From JAJTHY01 sp964458795 (GTDB taxonomy: Bacteria; Pseudomonadota; Alphaproteobacteria; Rickettsiales; Midichloriaceae), in the NCBI GenBank assembly GCA_964458795.1, contig CAYWJW010000039.1, forward strand, positions 1-15,693: DNA of 15,693 bases, given 5' to 3'. The translations under genes were made by a program, and so were the position numbers. Below are positions 1 through 6,775 of this stretch, in pieces. Every line of letters starts with the position of its first letter. Positions within the stretch are counted from its first letter, which is position 1. A model generated the notes under the pieces. The model searched no databases. It saw only the letters and a program-made list of their open reading frames with translations, and was not told the origin of the DNA.

Positions 1-36
1 GTCTATGCTTCAAAACTTTTATATCATTCTTCAGAC

Positions 37-129
37 TTACAATAAGATAAGAGAGGTGTGCTTAAGTCTGCCAAGTATGAGGCAGAAAATAAGAAGTGAT
101 ATAACAGTCACGACAAACACCGTTTCCAC
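37..129 (-). CDS. possible 30-residue single-span membrane peptide (weak)
   Basis: Just after the lipA stop there is a short GTG-initiated frame of about 30 codons ending in TAA at 37-39. Its translation is almost entirely one hydrophobic segment (VFVVTVISLLIFCLILGRL) with a short basic-polar tail. A second GTG three codons in is preceded by GGAAAC, which could act as a ribosome site. It might be a small membrane protein cotranscribed with lipA, or simply chance AT-rich sequence. I do not recognise it and nothing else supports it. Nothing further is recognisable in bases 1-36. Confidence 0.2.
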   Translation of the reverse strand: METVFVVTVISLLIFCLILGRLKHTSLILL

Positions 130-131
130 GC

Positions 132-1028
132 CTATAAAGAAGCACTATATGCTGCTTTTAACTTTTCAAAGTCCTCATCAGCGTGGTAAGAGGAGCGAGT
201 GAGGGGGGAGGCGGAGACCATCAAAAAGCCCTTGAGCCTGGCCATACGTTCATAGAACTCGAACTCTTCTGGGTCCACAAATCTGGCGATTTCTGCATGC
301 TTTGGAGTAGGTTGTAGATATTGCCCAATGGTGATGAAATCTACTTTAGCCGCTCTAAAGTCATCCATTACTTGCAGGATTTCTTCCTTGGTTTCGCCAA
401 GTCCTACCATAATCCCAGACTTAGTGAAGATGCTAGGGTCCATTTCCTTCACGCGGCTTAGCAAGTTGAGTGAATGGAAGTAGCGCGCTCCAGGCCTGAT
501 TTTGGCATATAGGGAAGGCACAGTTTCGATATTGTGGTTAAAGACATCTGGTCTTGCCTTAACCACTATCTCCATGGCTCCTTCCTTACCTCTAAAGTCT
601 GGTGTCAGCACTTCGATTGTGGTGTTGGGAGAAGTCTCGCGTAACTTGGTTATGCACTCGGCAAAGTGGTTTGCGCCGCCATCGTCAAGATCGTCACGAT
701 CAACGGAGGTTATAACCATGTGTCTTAACCCAAGCTTGGATACGGCCTTTGCCAGGTTTTCCGGTTCATGTGGATCTAGTTTATCTGGCACACCAGTTGC
801 GATGTTGCAAAATGCGCAAGCGCGAGTGCATACACTGCCTAGGATTATAACGGTCGCATGCTTTTTGCTCCAGCATTCACCAATATTGGGGCACGCGGCT
901 TCCTCGCATACGGTGTTGAGCTTATGGGCACGGATCAGGTCGTAGGTATTTTTATATTCTGCAGAAGTAGGAGCTTTGACCTTTAACCAATCGGGCTTTT
1001 TAAAACGAGCTTGTACTGTAGCTTCCAT
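132..1028 (-). CDS. lipA: lipoyl synthase
   Basis: Radical-SAM enzyme that inserts two sulfurs into octanoyl-lipoyl domains, making the lipoyl cofactor of pyruvate and 2-oxoglutarate dehydrogenases; cytoplasmic. With the chosen start the protein is 298 aa, normal for LipA. The auxiliary-cluster motif CX4CX5C is at C41, C46 and C52, the radical-SAM motif CX3CX2C (CTRACAFC) at C67, C71 and C74, and the C-terminal RSSY that supplies the serine ligand of the auxiliary cluster at 278-281. The open frame runs upstream to 1127, but that extension is translated tRNA-Ser. The ATG at 1026-1028 follows a GAGG ribosome site five to six bases away and gives the family-like start MEATVQARFKKPDWLKV. It lies 14 nt after the tRNA-Ser 3' end and is probably cotranscribed with it from the promoter at 1149-1177. 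Confidence 0.96.
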   Translation of the reverse strand: MEATVQARFKKPDWLKVKAPTSAEYKNTYDLIRAHKLNTVCEEAACPNIGECWSKKHATVIILGSVCTRACAFCNIATGVPDKLDPHEPENLAKAVSKLGLRHMVITSVDRDDLDDGGANHFAECITKLRETSPNTTIEVLTPDFRGKEGAMEIVVKARPDVFNHNIETVPSLYAKIRPGARYFHSLNLLSRVKEMDPSIFTKSGIMVGLGETKEEILQVMDDFRAAKVDFITIGQYLQPTPKHAEIARFVDPEEFEFYERMARLKGFLMVSASPLTRSSYHADEDFEKLKAAYSASL

Positions 1029-1042
1029 GTCTGCCTCATAAA

Positions 1043-1133
1043 TGGAGGAAGGAAAGGGATTCGAACCCTCGATACCCCAAAGGGGTAAACACGCTTTCCA
1101 GGCGTGCGCCTTAAACCACTCGGCCATCCTTCC
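1043..1133 (-). tRNA. tRNA-Ser (anticodon GGA)
   Basis: The reverse complement starts GGAAGGATGGCCGAGTGG and folds as a class II tRNA: a 7-bp acceptor stem (GGAAGGA with TCCTTCC), a D arm with GAGTGGTTTAAGGC, an anticodon loop CTGGAAA reading GGA, a long variable arm (TTTACCCCTTTGGGGTATC region) and a T arm with GGTTCGAATCC. The anticodon and long variable arm identify serine. An encoded CCA follows at 1043-1045. The discriminator base reads T (1046), whereas G73 is usual for bacterial tRNA-Ser. The gene sits directly upstream of lipA in the same direction. Confidence 0.95.
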
Positions 1134-1148
1134 GTATTGTAGAGAGTT

Positions 1149-1177
1149 AAAATACCCTATTTATTGGCGATGTTCAA
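1149..1177 (-). promoter_or_regulatory. sigma70-like promoter of tRNA-Ser/lipA
   Basis: On the minus strand TTGAAC (1172-1177) and TATTTT (1149-1154) are separated by exactly 17 bases. The predicted transcription start falls a few bases upstream of the tRNA 5' end at 1133. It would drive both tRNA-Ser and lipA. Confidence 0.6.
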
Positions 1178-1230
1178 GAGTAGAGTAAATTAGGTCCTAA
1201 ATTTAACCAGGCGGTATTACAACATGAAGG

Positions 1231-1263
1231 AAAAGCCTCAGATAATAAGTATCTGAGGCTTTT
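1231..1263 (-). terminator. rho-independent terminator of the 1266-2297 gene
   Basis: A perfect 14-bp inverted repeat (AAAAGCCTCAGATA / TATCTGAGGCTTTT) with a five-base loop begins three bases past the TAA stop of the upstream minus-strand gene. The stem has a GC-rich core and ends in a T run on either strand, so it could also act bidirectionally. It insulates the gene from the tRNA-Ser/lipA promoter. Confidence 0.88.
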
Positions 1264-1265
1264 TA

Positions 1266-2297
1266 TTATAGCGATATATAATCTTCTGACTTCTCTTCTT
1301 CAGAATCAGAGACATGATCACGATAATTCTCCTGAGATACATGTGACCCAGGCATCTTAGATGCAAAGAACCCATAAACATATTTTTGTGCACCATTTGT
1401 AAGGATTCCAACAATAGTCTCAGCAGTAATTGAGGTGGATAATCCAGGATTTTCGCCTAGATAGTTGTTTGCCGCTGCATTAAAGAACTCATAAGCACTG
1501 CATTCAAATATATATGATGGGTATACTCCCTTTAAATTAGGATGACCCCCATAAAAAAGCCCTATATTAAGTGTATGACATACTCCACCTTTTGCTAGAC
1601 CCGCAATAAAAGCACTTAAGTATTTGTTGCATAAACGCTCCTCAAGTTTTGCTAGTATAAACTTCTTAACAAGAAGCCCTACAGTGCATACGAAAATTCC
1701 CTTTAGCGAATTTCTAAGCCCTACATGACATTCATTATCACTATCTAAACCATGTTTTATGTCATTAGCAGTCTGGAGGACTGACGCGGTTATCGCGTGC
1801 CCAACAATACGCCCAGCCATACTTCTTGTAGTTTCAGGCAAATAAGAGACAGCTACAGAGATTAGCGGTTTATAGTTAATAGCTGTAGATGAGTAAAATA
1901 TTGTATTAGAAACCAATTCATTAATCTGCTTGAAGAAATATTCTATTGCATCATCAACATTTTTGTTGGTAGCCTTCTCCTTCACTTTTTTAGATGGAGC
2001 CGCAGCATAAGCAGGTTTGTAATTAGAAGTACGTTTTGTACTCCTTTTAGAAAGAATAAATTCCTTAGCAGTACTAGTGATAAAATTAACATATTGGTAA
2101 CCAAAGGTACTTGCAGCAATTATCTTCAGTAGCCGGCTATTAGAATTACCAAGAAAAAGTTTGTCAGCTCCCATTAATGCAAATACAATCGGATTAGTAT
2201 AAACCAAAGCCTTTCTCAAGTTTTCACCAAACGATGTTTCAGTGTGCGAAGGCATAAAAATTGGCCGCGCAACTAATGGAGTTAATTTTGATAACAT
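1266..2297 (-). CDS. hypothetical multi-hydrophobic protein, paralogue A
   Basis: A 343-residue protein I do not recognise. It contains several moderately hydrophobic stretches (about 30-50, 57-75, 130-155, 196-215, 226-250 and 285-300), a basic Lys-rich linker around 82-112 and an acidic tail (DSEEEKSEDY near 331-340). It is clearly paralogous to the neighbour at 2518-3417. Shared blocks include FGYQYV near 65, ISVAVSYLPETTR near 146-158, GHAITASVLQTA near 166-177, KLEERL near 217 and AGLAKGG near 232-238. The ATG at 2295-2297 gives MLSKLTPLVARP, matching MLAKLVKLTPLTFRP in the paralogue, with AAGGA about 12 nt upstream. It has its own promoter (2330-2359) and terminator (1231-1263), so it is monocistronic. 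Hydrophobic patches rich in Gly and Ala suggest membrane association; the topology is uncertain. A secreted host-interaction protein is possible but unproven. Confidence 0.8.
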   Translation of the reverse strand: MLSKLTPLVARPIFMPSHTETSFGENLRKALVYTNPIVFALMGADKLFLGNSNSRLLKIIAASTFGYQYVNFITSTAKEFILSKRSTKRTSNYKPAYAAAPSKKVKEKATNKNVDDAIEYFFKQINELVSNTIFYSSTAINYKPLISVAVSYLPETTRSMAGRIVGHAITASVLQTANDIKHGLDSDNECHVGLRNSLKGIFVCTVGLLVKKFILAKLEERLCNKYLSAFIAGLAKGGVCHTLNIGLFYGGHPNLKGVYPSYIFECSAYEFFNAAANNYLGENPGLSTSITAETIVGILTNGAQKYVYGFFASKMPGSHVSQENYRDHVSDSEEEKSEDYISL

Positions 2298-2329
2298 AAC
2301 TATCTATATTCCTTCAATTATTTTGCGTG

Positions 2330-2359
2330 ATAATAACATATTATTTACCCTGTGTCCAA
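2330..2359 (-). promoter_or_regulatory. sigma70-like promoter of paralogue A
   Basis: On the minus strand TTGGAC (2354-2359) and TATTAT (2330-2335) are separated by 18 bases, with the start codon about 33 bases downstream. The block from -35 to -10 (TTGGAC, then TAAATAATATG, then the -10) resembles the segment upstream of paralogue B, showing that the promoter was duplicated with the gene. Confidence 0.6.
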
Positions 2360-2517
2360 TATTTATCAGTTATGGAGTTGTCTGAAAGTGGTTGACAGAT
2401 ATCATTATAATGGCAGGAGAAATATCAAAAAACTAGGAAGAGCGCAAATTCACAGCTCCCGCATCACTGTCGCAGCGTCGCACAGGTATCGGTGACCATT
2501 CTTCGGAAAGAACACAT

Positions 2518-3417
2518 TTACTTGATAAAGCCACATATTTTAGAGCTAGTTTCAACGGTCAACTTTTCAATAACATTCTCAGCAGCGATTGCTATGAGTA
2601 ATTGAGGTTTTTCACCTAGATAAGAACCTGCAATCGTGGTAAAGCAATCATACACAGCGCCTTCTAACATAGCTGGTATAGCGGGTTTGGCACCCGGGTG
2701 AATTGGGCCAAAAACCATACCTTTCAGAATAGAACACATTCCACCTTTTAATGCGCCGGCAATTAATATACTTGGATATTTACCAATACGTTCTTCCAAT
2801 CGTTTTTGTATATAGTCTCTAACAATATAACCTGCTGCACATATGATAATTCCTGCAAACGAATTTCCAGGCGAAAAAAAACTAGCATTTCCTCTATCAA
2901 TATCTACTTGTGTAGATCTTACTGGTACTAAGGCATTACTGGCATGTTTCGCGCCATAACTAACGGCAGTAGAGGTTTGAATAGCAGTTGCAGTTATAAC
3001 ATGTTCAAATATTTGCCCAGCTAGCTTTCTCTTAGTTTCAGGCAAGAAAGAAACAGCAGCAGAGATCATTGGTTCGCTGTTAATATATAGTGTAGAATAA
3101 ACTATTGCATTCGAAGCAAATTCTCTAATCTGCTCAAGAGTTAATGTCGCTGCAGTCCCAACAGTTGTATTTTTAGAAATATTAGGCGACAAAAATTTCT
3201 CTGCGTACCTAGTAAAAAGATCAACATACTGGTAACCTAAGGTGGTAGCAGCAACTAACCACAATCCCTCTTGAGATTTACTAAACCTTGTGGCTGCCCA
3301 TGAAAGCCAGATCGAGTTATTATAAAATAAGCCTCTACCAGCTGCATGTGACATAGAAGGGCTGTAAAACAACGGACGGAAGGTTAACGGGGTAAGCTTT
3401 ACTAACTTTGCTAACAT
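2518..3417 (-). CDS. hypothetical multi-hydrophobic protein, paralogue B
   Basis: A 299-residue protein of unknown function, paralogous to the gene at 1266-2297. Matching blocks are LGYQYVDLFT, ISAAVSFLPETKRKLAGQI, HVITATAIQTS, KRLEERIGKYPS and AGALKGGMCSILKG. It lacks the Lys-rich linker and the acidic tail of paralogue A. The frame is open to an ATG at 3453, but that ATG lies inside the likely -10 box (3449-3454). The internal ATG at 3415-3417 aligns with the start of paralogue A and is preferred. No clear Shine-Dalgarno sequence is seen. Several Gly/Ala-rich hydrophobic segments suggest membrane insertion. No strong terminator follows; a 5-bp TTCTT-TCCG-AAGAA hairpin lies about 10 bases past the stop. 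The 2360-2517 stretch between the two genes holds nothing else I can identify. Confidence 0.78.
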   Translation of the reverse strand: MLAKLVKLTPLTFRPLFYSPSMSHAAGRGLFYNNSIWLSWAATRFSKSQEGLWLVAATTLGYQYVDLFTRYAEKFLSPNISKNTTVGTAATLTLEQIREFASNAIVYSTLYINSEPMISAAVSFLPETKRKLAGQIFEHVITATAIQTSTAVSYGAKHASNALVPVRSTQVDIDRGNASFFSPGNSFAGIIICAAGYIVRDYIQKRLEERIGKYPSILIAGALKGGMCSILKGMVFGPIHPGAKPAIPAMLEGAVYDCFTTIAGSYLGEKPQLLIAIAAENVIEKLTVETSSKICGFIK

Positions 3418-3448
3418 ATAACTACTATATAATTTTTGATTTCGGCAA

Positions 3449-3477
3449 ACCATACCATATTATTTTTTTATATCCAA
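3449..3477 (-). promoter_or_regulatory. sigma70-like promoter of paralogue B
   Basis: On the minus strand TTGGAT (3472-3477) and TATGGT (3449-3454) are separated by 17 bases. The region is homologous to the promoter of paralogue A. Its placement rules out the more upstream in-frame ATG as a start on a transcript from this promoter. Confidence 0.5.
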
Positions 3478-3496
3478 TAATTATTAATGAGATAGA

Positions 3497-3590
3497 GTGA
3501 AAATATTTTCACCAGGGACTTCCATTGACCCATATGTGTCAACTATAGCTAAGTCAGTATAAGATCAGGAAAATGTGCCTAAAATAAAAG
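3497..3590 (+). repeat. orphan copy of the UBL-3 leader, with a perfect 16-nt palindrome
   Basis: This segment is about 95 bases long and aligns with 9787-9882, upstream of the third ubiquitin-like gene, in the same orientation. The best-conserved stretch is AAATATTTTCAC followed by AGGGACTTCCATTG; weaker similarity continues through GTCAA, TATA and AGAT-AGGAAAA. It starts with the perfect palindrome GTGAAAATATTTTCAC (3497-3512). No UBL gene follows here: the sequence runs into a REP-like palindrome and the end of the opposite-strand gene. It may be the relic of a lost gene copy, a mobile leader, or a regulatory site reused by the divergent paralogue B. Confidence 0.6.
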
Positions 3591-3614
3591 TCATCTTAAA
3601 CTTGGTTCAGGATC
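3590..3614. repeat. REP-like palindrome downstream of the 3617-4528 gene
   Basis: The sequence GTCATCTTAAACTTGGTTCAGGATC is a degenerate form of a common intergenic palindrome (GTCATCCTGAACTTG...CAGGATC). Its arms, ATCCTGAAC and a diverged partner, flank a short loop. It lies three bases past the stop of the minus-strand membrane-protein gene and could also act as a weak transcript end because a T-rich run follows on that strand. A related unit occurs at 8815-8843. Confidence 0.5.
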
Positions 3615-3616
3615 TC

Positions 3617-4528
3617 TTAATCCTTGCTAGGATTAACTGATTTAATCATATAGTACATCGGCAATCCCACAAGAGCTGTTAGAGTATAAATAAGAAAGGA
3701 GGAGAGGGCGAATGCAATACCTAGTGTTAGCAAGCTTTCTGGGTCTTTCAGGAACTCTAGCCCATAAAGAAAGGTGAGCTCCCTTATCCCAATTCCGCCT
3801 ACGGATATGGGGATTATCGAGAGTATAGATGCTATTACAAACAACAAGGTGAAGTCTATGTATACATCTTTTGCAGCGCTCGGGGCTAGCGCATAGAGAA
3901 GTGATATAGACAAAGCTAGTTGAAATAACTGCACAAACAGCGAATACCAGGAAGCCCTAAAGGCAATATCTATTTTATCTTTGAGAACGTATTTTATGCC
4001 AAACGCATAACACGGGGTTATGAGTAGTAAAAGTGCAGTGTTTATAAGTGAAGCATAAGCAATGTTATGGAAGCTTGAGAAGTAAAAGATTATAAAGCCC
4101 AAAATGCATAATACAAAAAAGCCATTGACCCGTTCGTAAAGCACTACCCGAAAAGCTTTAAGTTTAGAGAACTGAAAGCATTTGTGGATGTGGTAAATTT
4201 TATACCCATCGCCGCCAATACCGCCCGGTAGGGCCAAGTTGAAAAATGTGCCAATGAAGTATAAAAATATAATGTATTTTTGTGAGAGTTTGAGACCATA
4301 TGCTGAAAAGTAATAATGCGATCGTATTCCACTAATAATAAGAGAGATTACTGAACAAAAGAGGGCTATGCCAAAGAACCAAAGATCAATTTTTTCTATG
4401 AGGCTGAAGGTGGTAACTATGTCTATCTTCCTAAATACTAGGAATAGGGCAATGGCCACGAACAGAAGCTTTAGGAATAGTTTGGTTGCTGATTTCAATT
4501 TTTGATGCATTATGTTTAGGATGGGCAT
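3617..4528 (-). CDS. YbhN/AglD-like integral membrane protein (LPG-synthase TM-domain family)
   Basis: A 303-residue, highly hydrophobic protein with about seven or eight predicted spans. The family signature PGGIGGDGYK is at 101-110 and a second conserved block, IPISVGGIGIRE, at 239-250; both are typical of the UPF0104 / lysylphosphatidylglycerol-synthase transmembrane family (YbhN, AglD, the flippase half of MprF). Members are inner-membrane proteins linked to lipid or glycolipid handling; the substrate here is unknown. No soluble synthase domain is fused to it, so it is not a full MprF. The start at 4528 has no good ribosome site, and the ATG at 4510 (MHQKLKSATKLFLK) is an equally plausible start. 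It lies downstream of ftsI on the same strand but is separated by 184 nt containing repeat-like palindromes, so cotranscription is uncertain. Confidence 0.85.
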   Translation of the reverse strand: MPILNIMHQKLKSATKLFLKLLFVAIALFLVFRKIDIVTTFSLIEKIDLWFFGIALFCSVISLIISGIRSHYYFSAYGLKLSQKYIIFLYFIGTFFNLALPGGIGGDGYKIYHIHKCFQFSKLKAFRVVLYERVNGFFVLCILGFIIFYFSSFHNIAYASLINTALLLLITPCYAFGIKYVLKDKIDIAFRASWYSLFVQLFQLALSISLLYALAPSAAKDVYIDFTLLFVIASILSIIPISVGGIGIRELTFLYGLEFLKDPESLLTLGIAFALSSFLIYTLTALVGLPMYYMIKSVNPSKD

Positions 4529-4539
4529 TTCATAATTTC

Positions 4540-4566
4540 GTCATGCAGGACTTGATCCAGCATCAT
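4540..4566. repeat. REP-like intergenic palindrome
   Basis: The core ATGCAGGACTTGATCCAGCAT (4543-4563) forms ATGC-A-GGA / TCC-A-GCAT around the loop CTTGA, with one central A:A mismatch. The outline (GTCATGC...GCATC) is that of widespread intergenic palindromes. A second degenerate unit reading GCATTCGCGAGGATGATGCGAG lies at about 4629-4650. Together they fill most of the 184-nt gap between ftsI and the next gene. Confidence 0.5.
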
Positions 4567-4712
4567 ATAAGGAGTGTTCGCAAGTATCCAAAGCATAGTG
4601 CCATATGGGAGACGGCAATTACTAACTGCATTCGCGAGGATGATGCGAGACTGTGGTAACCGGTGGGAAAATTTTCTAACATCTATCCTCATTTCTTCAA
4701 ACTCATTATACT

Positions 4713-6443
4713 TTACTGCACCTTCTTCAACGTCAAGGGATTGCGAGGTTGGTATTTAATGGATAACTTTTCGGCAACCCATTCATCGTTATCCGCACGT
4801 GGGTTTACACCAAGGATAGGGGCTATTTTAGAGATCACGCTGCCAGCAACAGGAGCCGCTAGCATTCCGCCGGTGGTGAAACCAGCGTTTTGAGCGTTTG
4901 GTAGGGCTTCGTCAATAAGTACAACAACAACGTACTTAGGATCATGTATAGGAAAGGCGCCGATAAATGATGCAATGTTTGCGGTCTTACTATATCCATG
5001 TCCGGAAACCTTTTCAGCGGTGCCAGTTTTGCCACCAACAAAATATCCACGAGCGTTAGCTTTTTTGCCAAACCCGTCTACTACCACCATGCGAAGTAGC
5101 TTCCGCATAGTTTCAGATGTTTCAGCAGTAAGTATCTGTTTGCGCTCTATGGTAGATGGATCTGTAACTTTAAGCATAGTAGGGTCAACCATATAACCAC
5201 CATTTACAACAGCAGAAATCGCACGTGCAACATGCAGTGGAGTAACGGCTATACCATGGCCGTAACTAATGGTTATAGTGGAAGCTTGCGTCCAAAGCTT
5301 AGCTTGGGGATAAAGTGGATATGCGCGCTCTGGTAATTCTACCTTAACTTGGGATAGCATGCCAAGTTCGGATAGATATTCTCGTTGTTGCTTTGTGCCT
5401 ATTTTCATGCCAATTTGAGCAGAGCCAATATTGGATGAATACATAAGCACTTCAGGAGTGGCCATTATACCGCCCTTGCCGCGATAGTTACCGATTTGTT
5501 TGTTGCCAATTTTAATAACTTCATCGGTATTAAAAGCATCATTTATACCTATATGTTTGCCGTCTAAGCCCATAGCGAGTGTTAGAATTTTGAAAGTTGA
5601 TCCCATTTCATAGGCACCTAATGTAACTTGATTAAAACGCGCTCTCTCACTGGAACGTCCTACATTATGTGGGTCAAAGTCAGGAAGGCTTGTCATAGCT
5701 ATAATTTCGCCGGTGTTAGCATCCATTACAACACCAGAGCCACCTATGGCGCTATGTGCTATGGCTTGCTCTAGAATTTCATCGCGCAAAATCTGTTGTA
5801 TGCGCACATCGACTGCGAGCTTGATTGGCTCATTGCTGTTTTTTAAACGCTCGTCAAAATACCGCTCAATGCCGGCAAGGCCATTGCCATCTACATCAAC
5901 ATACCCTGCAACATGTGCAAACAAGTTTCCATGGGGATAGACACGCTTCTCATCTTTCATAAAGTTGATGCCAGCTATGCCTAGGTCATTTATATACTGC
6001 TGCTCAACAGGTGTTAAGTGGCGTTTAAGCCAGCTAAATGGTTTGTCTGAGAGAATTTTCTCTTTTATTTCCATGCACTTGTTGGCCTCAAATATCCGGC
6101 ATAATTTTTCTGCGGCAATATGTGGTTCAACAACTTTTGCAGGGTTAGCAAATAGTGATGCGGTAGTTAGATTAACTGCAATAATTGACCCATTGCGGTC
6201 CTCTATACTCGCGCGTTGATATAGGAAATCATTGTTCGAATTTGTTGTTTTACCAACTATTTTTATATCTTCGTTGCTCGATAAGCTTATATCAAAAAGC
6301 CGAAAAATTAGGATGCTGAAAATAAGGCACATTATGCCCATAGTAAACACAAGGCGATTATGACAAACTGATAAAGCGATATCTTCAACGCTTTTAGGCG
6401 CAGGTCGTAGGTTAGATGTTTTTTTATTGCCTAGTGAGTTCAA
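4713..6443 (-). CDS. ftsI: peptidoglycan D,D-transpeptidase FtsI (PBP3)
   Basis: Septum-specific class B penicillin-binding protein that cross-links peptidoglycan at the division site; anchored in the inner membrane with its bulk in the periplasm. The protein is 576 aa, normal for the family. It has a short cytoplasmic tail, one span at about 31-50, a dimerisation/pedestal region near 76-210, then the transpeptidase domain with active-site STFK (282-285), SSN (336-338) and KTGT (472-475). The start codon is TTG at 6441-6443, overlapping the ftsL stop as TTGA. GAGG seven bases upstream, inside ftsL, supports this start. It is translationally coupled to ftsL in rsmH-ftsL-ftsI. The usual downstream murE/murF genes are absent, so the division cluster is broken up here. 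Confidence 0.95.
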   Translation of the reverse strand: MNSLGNKKTSNLRPAPKSVEDIALSVCHNRLVFTMGIMCLIFSILIFRLFDISLSSNEDIKIVGKTTNSNNDFLYQRASIEDRNGSIIAVNLTTASLFANPAKVVEPHIAAEKLCRIFEANKCMEIKEKILSDKPFSWLKRHLTPVEQQYINDLGIAGINFMKDEKRVYPHGNLFAHVAGYVDVDGNGLAGIERYFDERLKNSNEPIKLAVDVRIQQILRDEILEQAIAHSAIGGSGVVMDANTGEIIAMTSLPDFDPHNVGRSSERARFNQVTLGAYEMGSTFKILTLAMGLDGKHIGINDAFNTDEVIKIGNKQIGNYRGKGGIMATPEVLMYSSNIGSAQIGMKIGTKQQREYLSELGMLSQVKVELPERAYPLYPQAKLWTQASTITISYGHGIAVTPLHVARAISAVVNGGYMVDPTMLKVTDPSTIERKQILTAETSETMRKLLRMVVVDGFGKKANARGYFVGGKTGTAEKVSGHGYSKTANIASFIGAFPIHDPKYVVVVLIDEALPNAQNAGFTTGGMLAAPVAGSVISKIAPILGVNPRADNDEWVAEKLSIKYQPRNPLTLKKVQ

Positions 6444-6775
6444 TTTTTTACCTCACTGGAAGGTTCTTCTTTCTGGGTAAGAAATGGTGCTAAATAGGCT
6501 TCAATTTTGCGAACATCCATGATCTGGTCGTTGGTTGGGGTTCGAAGATTCAGATTTTTGTCAGTAAGCTTTTTTAAGCGCCTGGGGTTGGTGAAGTAAG
6601 AATATTCCGCTTTGAGCATATGCATGCTTTCGCGTTCAGCAAGTATCTTGGCATTTACAATTTTAATGTTGCGAGAGAGCTCTTGAACTCGGTTTTTTAC
6701 AAAAAATAGGAAAGCAATAGCAATGGCTAAAACCAACATGCCAGGCAGAAAGTACACTCTTAAATACCTATTCAT
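6440..6775 (-). CDS. ftsL: cell division protein FtsL
   Basis: Small bitopic divisome protein (111 aa) that, with FtsB and FtsQ, activates FtsWI. It has a short cytoplasmic start (MNRYLRVYF), one span at about 9-26, then a charged helical, probably coiled-coil segment and the alphaproteobacterial pattern LKAEYSYFTNPRRLKKLTDKN at about 54-74. Sequence conservation is low in this family, so the identification rests on size, topology, this motif and position. Its ATG overlaps the rsmH stop (ATGA) and its TGA overlaps the ftsI TTG start, which implies coupled translation. Confidence 0.88.
   Translation of the reverse strand: MNRYLRVYFLPGMLVLAIAIAFLFFVKNRVQELSRNIKIVNAKILAERESMHMLKAEYSYFTNPRRLKKLTDKNLNLRTPTNDQIMDVRKIEAYLAPFLTQKEEPSSEVKN

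Noticed and set aside
5..202. Plus-strand frame of 65 codons at the window start
   Set aside because: It overlaps the end of lipA on the other strand and shows no ribosome site or recognisable protein.
502..945. Plus-strand frame of 147 codons
   Set aside because: It lies wholly opposite lipA, has no family features, and the minus frame carries all LipA motifs.
1029..1127. N-terminal 33-residue extension of lipA
   Set aside because: It is the tRNA-Ser gene read in frame; the protein start is the ATG at 1026-1028 behind GAGG.
2392..2413. TTGACA followed by TATAAT on the plus strand
   Set aside because: The two boxes are only eight bases apart and no plus-strand gene follows (ATGGCAGGAG... 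stops after eight codons).
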